DNA from: Rhynchosporium graminicola
Lineage: Eukaryota > Ascomycota > Leotiomycetes > Helotiales > Ploettnerulaceae
Length of the DNA stretch: 64,000 nucleotides
Assembly: GCA_900074885.1 (NCBI GenBank)
Contig: FJUW01000004.1
Span: 1,458,225-1,522,224, forward strand
Direction: 5' to 3'
Shown here: piece after piece, positions 20,839 through 32,577 of the stretch
How the letters are laid out: the number at the start of each line of letters is the position of its first letter
How positions within the stretch are numbered: the first letter of the stretch is position 1
The notes under the pieces: generated by a model
Seen by the model: the letters and a program-made list of their open reading frames with translations, nothing else
Databases searched by the model: none
Told to the model about the DNA's origin: nothing
Made by a program: the position numbers and the translations under genes

Positions 20839-21967
20839 CTTTTAAGACCATGAGGAATCAAATTGAATGACATTGGAGCGGCGTTTAGAGGAAGTTTCGA
20901 CCTCAAGCTTGATTAAATCAGCATACATAGCTCTGGCGTTTCACATCGATATCACAAGAGGGAGAATTGATACCAACAAGATAAACATGCAGCATGGCCT
21001 TTGACTCTTGCGATGACAAGGCGTAATATTGTAACATGGTCGAAATAGCAATAAAAAACCAGTAAAATTCACTCATTCTCGTACGTGCTAAGATTTATGG
21101 TGTTCTGATATGACGTGGCATCGCAAGGTTTCATGGATCGTTCTTGCTTGCGAAGCCAACTTCCTCGTTAAGTTGATGGGTAGTGCAGGAGAAAGGATCC
21201 AAGGTAAATTAGCGACCAGTAGCCAGATAGGAGAATGAGTGGAGGAAATAGAGCAGTATGCAAGAAGACCATGGACATGCAATGCTCAGATATGTTGGCT
21301 TAATTACCTAGCGATTGTGATCCTGGGCCTCGTATATGGGGATTAAGCTGGTCAAACGCTGCCATCTGTTGTCTAAGCGAGATATTGTCAATAAACCGAA
21401 CATTGCGCACCTGTCAGCACCCTCAATGATAGAAAAGAGAGCGACGATAAGACAATCCAAGTATGATCAATGAAGTCTCAAACGAAAAAGGCCTAGCAAT
21501 AAGATGTGCTCTTTTTAAGATACTCGGAAATTTTATTGACCACAGTAGATCATCAGACAATAGTTAGATGATCGAAGCGATTCTACACCACTACCTTATC
21601 GATGCAATCGTAGATTTCAGAGAACTCATGGTCGCTGCAGACCTTTTTTTGATCAGGTTAGACGATTTACGCTGTAGACCGACGAGCTACCAAACAGCAG
21701 GCAGCCAAGGGATTGGTTTGACTTGCCTAGGTAAGTTAGTTTCACTTACACGTAGCGGAGACTTTTTGAGCGGGGTCGGGACGGATAAACTTGTAGCCGA
21801 AATTTTGTAGTCTAGCCATATATGGAATAGCTAATATTGTGCATGCTTCTCAAAATCCACCTACTGAATTTAACAGTCAGCCTCGTCGCAAACTTCAAGG
21901 GCCCCCGAAGATCCTCACCAAGATCCGCAGAACACATTACCCTCAAAACTACACGCAGACTCATACC
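20839..21967. other. Intergenic spacer
   Basis: No gene is supported. Short frames (for example 21568-21810) show no known motif. The right end should contain the promoter of the RNA polymerase subunit gene; an in-frame extension of that gene upstream to 21839 is probably leader sequence. Confidence 0.45.
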
Positions 21968-22245
21968 ATGTCTCGAGAAGCATACCAAGTTCCTACCCAA
22001 GCTCCAGCTCCCAGCCGTGATGCGTTCAACGCCGGAACCGCCATCGAAGGTCCTGCGATCATCTATACCTGCGGCGATTGCAGCGCGAAGGTCCCACTGA
22101 AGAGAGGTGACCCGATACGATGCAAGGAATGTGGCCACCGTGTTTTGTACAAAGAGCGGACAAAGAGGTGAGATTTTGGGACTGCGCGGGCTGGGCAAAT
22201 TTATGTTAACTCATGAATAGAATGGTTCAATTTGAGGCGAGATGA
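21968..22245 (+). CDS. RPC10: RNA polymerase I/II/III shared subunit Rpb12 (ABC10-alpha)
   Basis: Two exons, 21968-22167 and 22221-22245, separated by a 53-bp intron (GTGAG...TAG), encode 74 aa, close to the usual ~70 aa. The protein has the zinc-binding pattern CX2CX13CX2C (CGDC...CKEC) and the invariant tail [13 protein letters not shown], which is completed only by the tiny second exon. It is a structural zinc subunit common to all three nuclear RNA polymerases. The frame is open upstream to 21839, but family alignment favours Met at 21968 (MSREAYQVP). It converges with GPN1, whose product is needed for nuclear import of RNA polymerase II. Confidence 0.95.
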
Positions 22246-22528
22246 TACACCAGGAGCGTGGTACGAAGGACATGATAATGGGTTCGTGGAAAGAAAAACT
22301 TGAAGGACTAGAAGGCTTGGGTATAGCTGGGGCGTACGGGGTTTCTACTTAACGATCACATCAATCGACCGCAATTGGAGTATCGAAGTGATTCTACATG
22401 AATACATGATATGACTGTCTTGAATGGACATATCTGGAGGAAATGCCAGACCCTAATTGGTATCTAAGATGCGCCAACGCAATGCTACCATCCAACGCCT
22501 GCTATGAATTTTACTCCCATAAACTTTA

Positions 22529-23760
22529 CTACATGTTCATTTGACTAGCACGAAGATATCGCGTGAAGCTATGATCTTCGTTCGTAGGCGCAGATGCTCC
22601 TCCGGTCTCCTCGAGAGCTTGCCTATACCTCGAAGGCAACCCTTCACCGTCCTGACCCTCGTCATCTTCATCGCCAGAATCCTCCATATCGCTTACGGTA
22701 TCCATATCTGGTGCTTTCATCGCTGGTTTGGCACCAGACCCTTCGCCCGAAACTGCCATGTCCTTCATCAGCTTGTCCAAGTCTCTCTCCCGATTCTCCA
22801 CTTTCTCGTCCTCTCTCTTTCTCCTCCTCCGTTCGAGTTCAGGCTTGTAATCGCGCTCAAACTCCTTGGCTTTCTCCTCCACTGCCTCAAAGAAATCGGT
22901 GATGCCGGCACCTGTCATAGAACTGACCCCAACCACACTTAAGTGACTGTAAAACTCCTCAAGCATCAGGCTCATACTATTCAATAGAGAACCCATGTAT
23001 CCACTTCCACCCCCCATACCACCACCTTCGACTCCCCCAAAGCTGCCTGAATCCTCCTCCTCCTTCAATGCAGCTTGGAAAGCTTCGAAGTCTGTCATCC
23101 ACTCCTTCGCGAACTCAGCATCCTTAACATCCGTCTTGTTGAAGACCAGTATCATTGGCAGCTTAGTCTTATAGAGGATACTGCAAGCGTATAGCATGTT
23201 GCTCATGAATGTGCTCGTAGAAGCCGTTCGGGGAGTGTCGATGATATATGCGATGACCGTAGGAAACGTAGAAGCCAGAGAGTCCAACAAGATAGCACCT
23301 GATGCACTCCAAACAAACACTTCAATCTGGCCGGGCGTGTCCACCAATATGTTTTTTATAGGTTTCGCTTCTGGCTTCGCAGGATCTCGGGTTGTGCGCT
23401 TTTCGAGCAGTCCGAGTATCTGGTCTATCTTTGTGGCAAACAAGTTGAGTGACGTAAGAATACCTCCATTAGGACCGAGATTGTAAGACTTCATGACCTC
23501 CTTGTAGTTGACTGAGTCGCGAATATCGATATTGCTGTCGAAAGGAACATTGCGGACTGCTGGGTCGAGGTTGATCACATACGGTGGCTCTTTGATAGAG
23601 TGGAGATGGCTATTGATGCGCTGCATGAATGTGGTCTTACCGCTACCTTTTCCATTCGTTATCCAAAGGTACCAGAGCAGGTGAGGATATACTGACCTGC
23701 CATGCCTACACATACTATAGCTGTTGGCGGGGTGGCTGCCGAGGCTTGAGGTGTCGCCAT
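22529..23760 (-). CDS. NPA3: GPN-loop GTPase 1 (Npa3/GPN1)
   Basis: Exon 1 is 23697-23760 and exon 2 is 22529-23646, with a 50-bp intron (GTCAGT...AAAAG) falling within the P-loop; the product is 393 aa. Visible motifs are the P-loop GMAGSGKTT (residues 19-27), the family-defining GPN loop in [18 protein letters not shown], the G3-like [10 protein letters not shown], and the G4-like FNKTDV. The C-terminal ~100 residues are charged and acidic, as in other GPN1 proteins. GPN1 acts in the cytoplasm in assembly and nuclear import of RNA polymerase II. It shares a 239-bp divergent promoter with the Cwf19 gene. The intron-containing start gives [10 protein letters not shown]..., better than any Met inside exon 2. 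Confidence 0.95.
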
Positions 23761-23999
23761 TCTGCGACCACTAACAGATCGCGCGTGAACGACAAGAGTA
23801 TGTTTCTCGAGAATCACAACGGCTGGAGGACTTCGATATCGTAGGTTTGCCTAAGATGTGGAGGTGTTGCGGTGTTTGTCGATAAATCTATATTGGCGGG
23901 GTTTAGGGGAAGCTAAAATAATTTGAAGTCATGGCCGCCTGAAGCTTCTTCCCGTCGCTCGCTTCCCCGGAGGCCTCATCACGCACTCCCATCACAATA
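23761..23999. promoter_or_regulatory. Bidirectional promoter region GPN1 / CWF19
   Basis: A 239-bp spacer separates the two divergent start codons. It must hold the core promoters and leaders of both genes. No specific factor site was identified with confidence. Confidence 0.6.
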
Positions 24000-26012
24000 A
24001 TGGAGGGCCTCGACGCGTTTGAAAAAACTCTTGCGGAGGAGAAAAAGTCAAGAGAAAAGGAAGAGAAGCACAGCAGGAGAAATGATCGAGAACATGGGAA
24101 TCACAGGCATCGATCAAGTCACAAATCGCGCGATGACCACGACCAGGAGCATCAAAAGGATGGACACAGACACAAGAGATCGCGACAGTCCAGGGATGGC
24201 AAGGAAGATAGCCATCAAAGAAGTCGCAAACATGCGAAAAGCTCAGATGCGCACGGAGATCCTACCTCTTCAGACGCCGAGGCGCCCAATTCTGTACCTA
24301 AGCCAACTCGCGATTCTTGGATGGAAGCATCCTCTGCAATGGATGTCGATTACACGCAGAGAGGAGTGAAGAAAATCGTCAAAGCTCCTCCTCCAAAGCC
24401 AGATTATGATTTGAAGATACATAAGAACGAACTTAACCTACAACTCCAAGATCTGGCAGAGGGAAAGAAGTTGGAGGACATGGAAGTGGAAGAAGAAGTT
24501 GAGTATATATTTGGGAATTCAGGATCACAATGGAGGATGACAAAATTGAAGGCAGTGTATACACAAGCTGAGCAGAGTGGCAAGACCGTCGACGAGATTG
24601 CCCTGGCACGTTTCGGGGATCTAAAGAGTTTCGACGATGCTCGAGAGGAGCAAATCGAGCTGGACCGTCGGCGTACATATGGAAAGGGTTACGTTGGAAA
24701 GCAGAAGCCAAGTGGGGAATTATTCCTGGAACGAAAGATCAATATGGGGATCCGAATGCAGCATGAAGAATTGCATATTCCGGAACTACCTCGTGGGGTT
24801 GTCATTGAAGAGCAGCCAGGAGGAGTTACTGTTGTTCTGGACTCAACAACTCTCAATCGTATGAAAGCGCAGCTGATGAAAGCCAAGCTCAAGAAAAGTC
24901 CAGATGCCCCGAGACTTGAAAAAGAGTACGACGAGGCCATGGCTACCTTCGCTGAGAATCCGTCAGATCCTGGAGTTGTGGTTTTAGGGATGATGGAAAA
25001 CCGTCTGCTGGCAGGTACTCGTGGAGAAGTTAAATCGATTGACAATAAAAGGGGCAGGGAGAGAGGCCTGGTTCAAGATAATGAAGACATGAGCATCGAG
25101 GATATGGTCCGCGAAGAGCGTCGTAACCGGGGTCAAGCTGGTGGTGAGGGTATGAGAGCGGCGGAGAGAATTGCTAAGGATGGAAAATTCGACGATGATC
25201 TGGACTATATGGACGAAAATGCCAACAAACTCGCCAAACGAGTTCAAAAATCAGAGATCAACTTGAAGAACGCGGCAGTAGGAGAGTTCCAGAAAATGAA
25301 CAGGATTCTGGATTCCTGCCCACTTTGTCACCACGAGGACAAGAACCTGCCTCCAATTGCCCCCCTCGTATCTCTAGGTACACGAGTGTATCTGACACTG
25401 CCAACAGAGCCTGAGCTCAGTGAAGGCGGTGCGGTCATTGTCCCAATTCAGCACAGAACAAACCTTCTGGAGTGCGACGACGATGAGTGGGAAGAGATTC
25501 GGAATTTCATGAAAAGCCTGACACGGATGTATCACGACCAAGGCCGAGATGTTGTATTCTACGAAAACGCCGCAACTCCGCATAAGAAGACGCACGCCGC
25601 CTTGCAAGTGGTTCCATTACCTTACAGCCTGGGCGAAACGGCACCAGCCTTCTTCAAGGAAGCAATCCTTTCCTCTGACGAAGAATGGACACAGCACAAG
25701 AAATTGATTGATACTGCTGCACGAGCACGAGAAGGACTGGGCAAGTCGGCATTCCGCCGGACGCTTGCCAAGGAGATGCCATACTTCCACGCATGGTTCA
25801 ATCTGGATGGGGGACTAGGTCATATTGTTGAAGACTCAAATCGATGGCCTAAAGGAGATTTGTTTGCACGGGAGATCATTGGAGGCATGCTCGACATTGA
25901 GCCTGATGTGATAAAGAGACAAGGTCGCTGGTCCCGAGGGGATAAACGTCTGGCCGGGTTTCGCGCACGCTGGAGAAATTTTGACTGGACAAGAGTACTT
26001 ACCGACGGATAG
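24000..26012 (+). CDS. cwf19: Cwf19-like spliceosome-associated protein (CWF19L2 type)
   Basis: An intronless 670-aa frame. Residues 1-110 are a Lys/Arg/Asp/Ser/His-rich low-complexity region. Residues about 420-545 form the CwfJ C-terminal domain 1 (CPLCHHEDKNLPP, then GTRVYLTLPTEPELSEGGAVIVPIQHR) with a HIT-like active-site region KKTHAALQVVPLP. Residues about 550-665 form CwfJ domain 2 (KEMPYFHAWFNLDGGLGHIVED...FAREIIGGML). The family associates with late spliceosomes and intron-lariat turnover, with the debranching enzyme as a known partner. The start at 24000 gives MEGLDAFEKTLAEEKK, the typical N-terminus. Confidence 0.94.
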   Translation: MEGLDAFEKTLAEEKKSREKEEKHSRRNDREHGNHRHRSSHKSRDDHDQEHQKDGHRHKRSRQSRDGKEDSHQRSRKHAKSSDAHGDPTSSDAEAPNSVPKPTRDSWMEASSAMDVDYTQRGVKKIVKAPPPKPDYDLKIHKNELNLQLQDLAEGKKLEDMEVEEEVEYIFGNSGSQWRMTKLKAVYTQAEQSGKTVDEIALARFGDLKSFDDAREEQIELDRRRTYGKGYVGKQKPSGELFLERKINMGIRMQHEELHIPELPRGVVIEEQPGGVTVVLDSTTLNRMKAQLMKAKLKKSPDAPRLEKEYDEAMATFAENPSDPGVVVLGMMENRLLAGTRGEVKSIDNKRGRERGLVQDNEDMSIEDMVREERRNRGQAGGEGMRAAERIAKDGKFDDDLDYMDENANKLAKRVQKSEINLKNAAVGEFQKMNRILDSCPLCHHEDKNLPPIAPLVSLGTRVYLTLPTEPELSEGGAVIVPIQHRTNLLECDDDEWEEIRNFMKSLTRMYHDQGRDVVFYENAATPHKKTHAALQVVPLPYSLGETAPAFFKEAILSSDEEWTQHKKLIDTAARAREGLGKSAFRRTLAKEMPYFHAWFNLDGGLGHIVEDSNRWPKGDLFAREIIGGMLDIEPDVIKRQGRWSRGDKRLAGFRARWRNFDWTRVLTDG

Positions 26013-28490
26013 TTTGATCGAAAGTTCTAACGCCAACAAAGTTCACTTGTCCATACCTTATGAGGTCCCGCTTTGACTCATGGATTGAAAGTTCGGCCCG
26101 CTTCCTGGGACTACAAAGTATTAAACCGAATATCTGATAAACACAGAGAACAACGAAAGAGGAAGGGTGGAAAGAATTAAGACTTTTCAAAGCAATATAC
26201 CGGGCGGAAGGCCTAGTATGTTATAAGCGAATTGGCTGCATAGGTACATGATTCACTCGTGCTTCCAGTAGTGCAAGCGCCTAGGTTGTTTAAACATAGG
26301 TAGCGAACGACACAGCTCGTCTGCGAGGGAAGAGAAGCGAATCAATACGCGTAGGAGCAAGCTTATCAGCTCAGGATTGCAGACAGTCACCCGTTGAAGA
26401 CTTACACTGGACGCGATTTCAGTGACTTGGCGGGTTTTGACTATTGGACGGCTTACTTCTATAAACCGCCCGAAAAGAGTGAGAAGCACATGTCATCGTA
26501 GTAGTCAATGCGCTAATATTTTTTTGAACAAAACATAAACTTCGTGTAGTCAAAATCCTACATCCTTTTCGTTCCGAATTAGACCAGTCGCTAAACGGCT
26601 CGCATTTCCAATTCGATATGTGCTCTGGTCCAAATCTTGCCCAAGCGATTTATTTATAGAATGTATGCCGTTGAGAGAGGTACATGCGTCTCAAACAAGA
26701 ATGCGAGATATCGGTACGACCAGGACTTGTTCCCTCGGGATGCATGCTGGACTCCTGGCGTCCTGGTCAATCAGTCAAATCGTGCCTGTCGCTCCAACAG
26801 CCGGTGAGAAAATTGATGTGTGCACACATCGAGTGTATTCAATTTATGCTGTAACTTTTCCTGCTTAAGTCGAACTGACATGGAAGATTGCAGGGGAGCG
26901 TAGCATGAGCTCAATATGTCGCACGAGGATGTCTCCGTAAACACTATTTCATCGTTACTTTCTTCAATCGAGCTCAAACTCAACGTCGCTAGATCTCCCT
27001 AGGACATGTTGGCCGCTACCACAGCTACCACGAGTGAATTGGGCGAGAAGTAGGAGGAAGGGAGGTAGGGCCAGACTTGATGCACGGAGCTGAGTTGCAA
27101 TTATCAATCCTGTTGTGCTGCTTGAGAACAAGACTGGCTGAGGAAAGTCCCCCATCAAGATCAGTGCCCTTTGGGCAATACTTGAAGCATACGATCGAAG
27201 ACAGAGTAACAGGTTGGGTTATGATTGGAGGTATCGTGAGCGGAGATGTTTATTTTTCCCTGATGCGAGGTAAAGCATGCATGGATGGAATGACCGGAGG
27301 GAGTTCAGCTGGCTCGGCGACAAGATGCACCGGCAATCTACCCGGAAGCGATTGAGTCTCGTGAGTAAGACCACATTGGGACTGCTCTTACCATGTTTCC
27401 GAGGTACCTAAAAGTCCTCTTAGTCCTGGTTCGGGGTTCCTGATGTTCGGCGTTCCTCGCAAGTTAGGTATGAAAAGCGTGTATAGAAATGAGCTGGTTA
27501 GAACCTCCGGGAGAAAGCAAGCGTATCATGAGAATCATACGAAGTTTTTCCACCAGAGTCTGGCAAGGGGCCTGCTCAGTAAATCCCAGCCGTATCCTGC
27601 CACTTGCCTCGGGTACAGCCTCGAAAAACAAATCGCCGTGGCCGAATGCGTGAACTGGTGAGGCCGAGGCAGCCTCCCTGGGGAACTGTAGGTGATCGGC
27701 GACTTTGTAGGTACAGAATCCGGGTACTATGGGATCCCTCGTGGAGGACGAGGGGATCTTGCAATCAAGTGGTCGTCATCCGTACGTAGACTTCGTTCTC
27801 GAGGCTTTTCATCCACGAGGATGATTGTGCCTCCCTACCTAGTCAGCCCAGTCTCCAATCTTAACTTCCAGGCCTGCCTACAGTACCTACCTACCTACCT
27901 ACCTACGAGCATTCGAGATCGAATGGAGATTGAATTCGCTCGCCAGATCTTATGTTCGACCCTCTCTCTCTCTCTCTCTCCAATCAGCCCACTTGAAGTT
28001 CACATTGTGCTCGCCCTTGACCTTGGGAAACACAGGCAGGCAGGCAATTAGGTCAGGTGGGTAGGTAGCAAGCAGTATACAAGCAGCCAGCAAGTTCAAC
28101 AGGCGAGCGAGCTACGATTGATTACCTAATGGTGCCTGCCCATACTCCCTCCCTCCCGACTTTGATGTCGAAGTTCATACAAACACGACACTCCGCCGCG
28201 CAAACCCAAGGCCCTGCCTGGAATGCCACGAATACGCATAAGTCAAGGAGGTAACAGGTCAAGTAGCGAAGGTTCCATGACTACCTTCCATGCTTCTTCC
28301 ATCGCTTCGCAAGCCTCGTCCTCGTTCTCGTCCTCCCGCGTCTCATCTCCCGAGGTTGTCTCGTCTCGTCTCATCTCATCTCGGAAGCGTCCTGGCGTAT
28401 GAGTAAGGTAAGCGCTGACGAGAAGGGAAAGCGAGCGAGGGGGCGAGGGTGTTTACTTTACCCCTTACAATACTTCAGGTTACGAGGCGA

Positions 28491-28519
28491 GATATATATA
28501 TATGTGTGTGTGTGTGTGT
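28491..28519. repeat. (AT)n(GT)n compound microsatellite
   Basis: About six AT units followed directly by eight GT units. Confidence 0.95.
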
Positions 28520-28893
28520 CCATAGGTAATGCCATTAATTTCGAGTATACTCGTAGATGGCCTTCCTGCTTGCCTACCTTCCTGCCTACATACCTACCTA
28601 CCTTGTCTGAATCAAACACGACCAAGTGAGATTTGGACTGGCCTACCGCAGAAGATACCTTAGTCGGGTTATGTTAAGTCAGGGACTCGTCCTGAAAATA
28701 AATGACTTACAACGGAACGGCAAGGCTGCAACCTAGGATACCCTGAATGCAGTCTAACATGCCACAGTGAGGGAAGGCTACTTCACTGCTTCCTACATAC
28801 CCAAGGTAGGTAGGTACCTAGGTACCACCTAGGTACATACCTCCAGACGTGACTTCACTGTATGCTGAGTGAGCATTGCACTGCCATGCCTTC

Positions 28894-28920
28894 CTTACCT
28901 TACCTTACCTTACCTTACCT
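28894..28920. repeat. (TTACC)n microsatellite
   Basis: Five TTACC pentamers in tandem. Confidence 0.95.
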
Positions 28921-29183
28921 ATGAAGGGGGTACTTAAGGTACCTACTTACTTACACCGGATCTGTCTAGTATTTACTTACCCATTTATGTACAGTGTGGG
29001 TAAGTAAGTATACTACACTCGTAGGTAGGTAAGGTAGGGAACAAAATGCGATGCACGTGCTTCACCTCATGACCCCATGTGCAGCCACTGAAATTGCCTC
29101 ACTTGTTTGTATCTTACCCAGTACTTCTCCTGAGATTTTCCGTTTCGGGTTGCCTGCAATTCTTCCAGTGCCTAGGCAGGTAA

Positions 29184-29247
29184 GGTAGGTAGGTAGGTAG
29201 GTAGGTAGGTAGGTAGGTAGGTAGGTAGGTAGGTAGGTAGGTAGGTA
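29184..29247. repeat. (GGTA)n microsatellite
   Basis: Sixteen uninterrupted GGTA/TAGG units, the longest of this motif in the window. Confidence 0.97.
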
Positions 29248-29371
29248 CCTGTATACCTGCCTATGTAAGGTGGCCTCAGGTACCTATTGTATAAGTATGT
29301 ACTCCGTAAATTCTTTCTGGCTCCAACGAGCTCGGGGGGTCCTTTCCAGCTTGCCACGGCCTGCCTGCTTC

Positions 29372-29415
29372 TGCAGCACTGCACTGCACTGCACTGCACT
29401 GCACTACACTGCACT
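29372..29415. repeat. (CTGCA)n microsatellite
   Basis: About eight CTGCA pentamers, one carrying a single substitution (ctaca). Confidence 0.95.
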
Positions 29416-29850
29416 CTGCCAGCCAGCCAGCCAACGAGCTCGCATGCATTTATTTGTTTATTTATTTATTTCGTGGTCAAATTCTCCATCGACGCAACGC
29501 GACGCAGCGCAACTCTCTCTACCTACCCACCTATCTATCTTGCATATCTCGTCGTCGTAAACCTACCAACTACTCGTACCTGACCCCCCCNCCCCCCCCT
29601 ACTTCTTATACCTACCTTCCGACCGGCTCCACACTTCCCTTCAACCTGCAACCTACCTACCTACCTTATCCTCCATCAATCCAAGTCCCGTCAAGTCCAA
29701 TCAAGTCAAGGTGACTAAAACGAAGTCTAGCTTACCTACCTGCCTACCTTACCTTACCTAACCGTTCAGTCTGTCCTGTCCTGTGTCTGCCGTCCAGGTT
29801 GTCTCGCGAAAGCTGTTCGGTTGGTACGCGAGCGAGATCGATCAATCAAA

Positions 29851-29886
29851 ACACTCACTCACTCACTCACTCACTCACTCACTCAC
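29851..29886. repeat. (ACTC)n microsatellite
   Basis: Nine ACTC units in the leader region of the Zn2Cys6 gene. Confidence 0.95.
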
Positions 29887-30149
29887 ACCTATACCCATAC
29901 CTAAAAGTGAATTCAAGATTGGATTTGGAACTCTGCCGCGTTGTCTGTCCACAAATTTGAGGCCAATTCACCGCACTTGCACTGACCTGACCTGAACCTG
30001 ACGGTTGCGCGGCTAGTCGGGTTTACGGCGTACCATCATCAAAAAACTCCCTACCCTACCCTACCCTGCCCTGACACTTACTTCCTCAACCTACCTCCTA
30101 CCTATCTACATCTGCCACCTCGACACGCTCACTGTCAGCATCATCCCTC

Positions 30150-32577
30150 ATGGCGCAGCAGAACAATCCCCATCTTTCAAACAACAACTCGCATCTCCAG
30201 AACGGCTCCGCCCCGCCTTCGCCATCAATGTCGGGCTCGCAACAACCTCCTCAGCAGCAGGGTGGCCAGCGACCATCGAGCTATCCAGATCCTTCGAGCA
30301 ACAGTTATCCCTCTCCTACCGCCGCACATGCACAATACTACCCTCCTCCTAACCAACCGCAAGCATCCGAGCCATATCGCGCCAGCTCGACTGGTAGTAA
30401 CAATTCCATGTCCCTCCCTTCCATGCGCCTCCTCGACCAGCAGGGCCAGCAACAACAGCACAATATGGGTCCGGGCATTCCACCAGTTGCGCAGATGGGC
30501 ACACAGATGGGTACGCAGATGGGCACGCAGATGGGAGGACCATACTATCACAACCAGGGCCAGACCTTACCGCACCCTTCTCACCAGTATAATGTCACTT
30601 CTGATCCTTCGGGACAGATGCGATATGCGCTCCCGGTCTCCGCGGATTCGCGCATCATGAGCGGTGGTCGACACAAGAAGGTAAGAATCTCGGTACCGCC
30701 ATGGCTGGCTGGCTGGCTGGCTGGCTGGCTTCGTGCTTTCAACAGCTAATCCTCTTGCTGAACGAACAGGAAATCAAGCGTCGCACCAAGACAGGTTGTT
30801 TGACATGCCGGAAGCGTAGAATCAAGGTCAGTCCATAGGGATTCTCGTTTTTCTCTCGGTCGCAATAATTTGTCGATTCGATGTACGCGCGAAGAGGATG
30901 AGGTTGAGGTTGGGGCTCCTCGCTCGCGATGGGTTCTTTCGTTTATCATCAAGCGAATCTACCTAAGTAGGCGAAGGCTCAAGGCACATGAGGTCGCTTC
31001 CATTGTGCTCAAGACCTTTACCGAATCTCGTCTGTCTCGTCGCGTCTCCTTTTCCATCTGCTTCCGCATCCCCATAATATTATCATTTTCACTTCACTCC
31101 ATTTCACTTGAGCACATCCCCCTCTCCCCACCTCTCTCTCTCTACCTTTTGCTGACCAGAATACCAATGCCAGTGTGACGAACAACATCCAGCCTGTCGC
31201 AATTGTCAGAAGTCAAAGCGCGAGTGTCTTGGTTACGATCCCATCTTCAAGCAACAACCAGGTCCTGCCCCCATCCAACCTGCTCCAAGTTCCAATCTGG
31301 GTGGCATGCTGGTGCCCGCCAATCCTTACGGACACCAACCACAGATGCTCCCCTACGGCGCTCCGATGTACGATCCCGCTCTCTCTGCAGGCGTCAACAA
31401 CCCCGGCTCCGGCCAGCATCAATACGAATATGCCAATGCTATTGACCCTGCATTGGCCGATGTCTCAGCAGCTCCTCTCATGCATACATCTGCTCCAACA
31501 TATCAAACTACAGCACCTGGTAAGCACATCCCTTTTGTGCAGGATTTGGGTGAAAATACATCGCTGCCTGTCCTATTTTCCTCAGGCGCAGTGGATCTCC
31601 ATTCGATGTGTTTAAGAAGCGCAGCTTGCCATTCACGATGCTTGAATTAAACCATGCGCTTCTTCTCTTGCTACACTGCTAATTCCAACACAGCAAAGAG
31701 ACAAGTCAGCGAACTTCTCGATCAACAACCTCAACCTCCTCGTCAAACCCGCGATATCGTCAATGATCCATCATCAATTGATGAAGTCAAGCACTTGTAC
31801 TATAGCATCTATGCTCCCGGTCTAGAGAACTTCATCGAGTCAAAGTGGTACTCCACCAAGGGATTGAATAGAATCCTCAGTAATAAGTTCCTGATGGAAC
31901 AATTCGGCGCTCTCCTCTTCCACTTCGGGAAGACTTCACAAGAGGACCCTAAGGAGATGATCTTTACTGGTAGTGTCGAAAGTCGAACTGTCTGGGCTCT
32001 TGCTACCATGGTTAGAGGGTCAGAGGTCAATGGTCCCAAGGAAGTCAAAACGGTTCCAGCTAGTGATGACGTTACGGAAGCAACCAACCGTCTGGACATA
32101 TTTGAAACTCTGTTGACTGGTCGTGTGGCTGCCGTTAACCCCCTCACTGCACCTGTTCCTGGAAGTACTGACCATCACCGACTTCGTGAGCTGGAGTTCT
32201 GGCACACTCTTGGTAGCTTTGTGGTCCTACCGTATGAAGATAACAATGCTATCAAGGACGTCGACGACACACTATCTGCTCTCCGAAATCTACTCGATGG
32301 TCGGGAGAATCGAGATGTCCTCTACTCCATTGCTGTTATCCGTGGTTTGGGCCAGCGTGTCTCCGAATATACCGATAATGAAACCCCACTACACCTGGAT
32401 GAGAGCGATAACAAGAGCAAGCTTCTGGTAGCGAAGAAGTTCGTCTCCGACGAGGCTAGTGGAGCGGGCACGACGAACGTTATTCGACGATTGTGTGACC
32501 TCGCAGCTCGATCCTGGGCCCAACCGTCTCTTCCGCCTCCATCTATACACAGCACAGCTTCTCCGGAGCCAAAATAG
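30150..32577 (+). CDS. Zn(II)2Cys6 fungal transcription factor
   Basis: Four exons: 30150-30680, 30770-30826, 31174-31519 and 31694-32577, with introns of 89, 347 and 174 bp, all with GT...AG and CTAAT/CTGAC branch sites; 605 aa. The N-terminal 177 residues are Gln/Pro/Ser-rich with a short GTQM tandem repeat. The zinc cluster has the pattern CX2CX6CX6CX2CX6C (CLTCRKRRIK / CDEQHPACRNCQKSKREC) and is split by intron 2 exactly between the second and third cysteine blocks. The C-terminal domain (from about residue 293) is helical and starts AKRQVSELLDQQ...HLYYSIYAPGLENFIESKWY, resembling the middle-homology region of C6 factors. Targets are unknown. The start has a long CT-rich leader. Intron 1 carries a (GGCT)n run. 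Confidence 0.9.
30702..30730. repeat. (GGCT)n microsatellite in intron 1 of the Zn2Cys6 gene
   Basis: Seven GGCT units inside the first intron; retention of the intron would add a WLAG-type repeat and then a stop. Confidence 0.9.

Larger units (their letters stand above)
26013..30149. other. Long gene-poor, microsatellite-rich spacer
   Basis: About 4.1 kb with no supported gene. The left half (26.0-27.8 kb) is ordinary-composition DNA with only short, featureless frames. The right half is dominated by pyrimidine-rich tracts and simple repeats of the CTAC, TTACC, GGTA, CTGCA and ACTC type and by CTAGGTACC palindromes. The final ~600 bp is CT-rich and probably forms a long leader/promoter for the Zn2Cys6 factor. 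An ambiguous base N sits in a C homopolymer at 29591. Confidence 0.5.

Noticed and set aside
27443..28051. Several overlapping short frames on both strands
   Set aside because: None has motif content or splice signals that connect them; they overlap one another on both strands, which is typical of chance open frames.
29582..29599. C homopolymer with an N at 29591
   Set aside because: Most likely a sequencing or assembly ambiguity rather than a biological feature.
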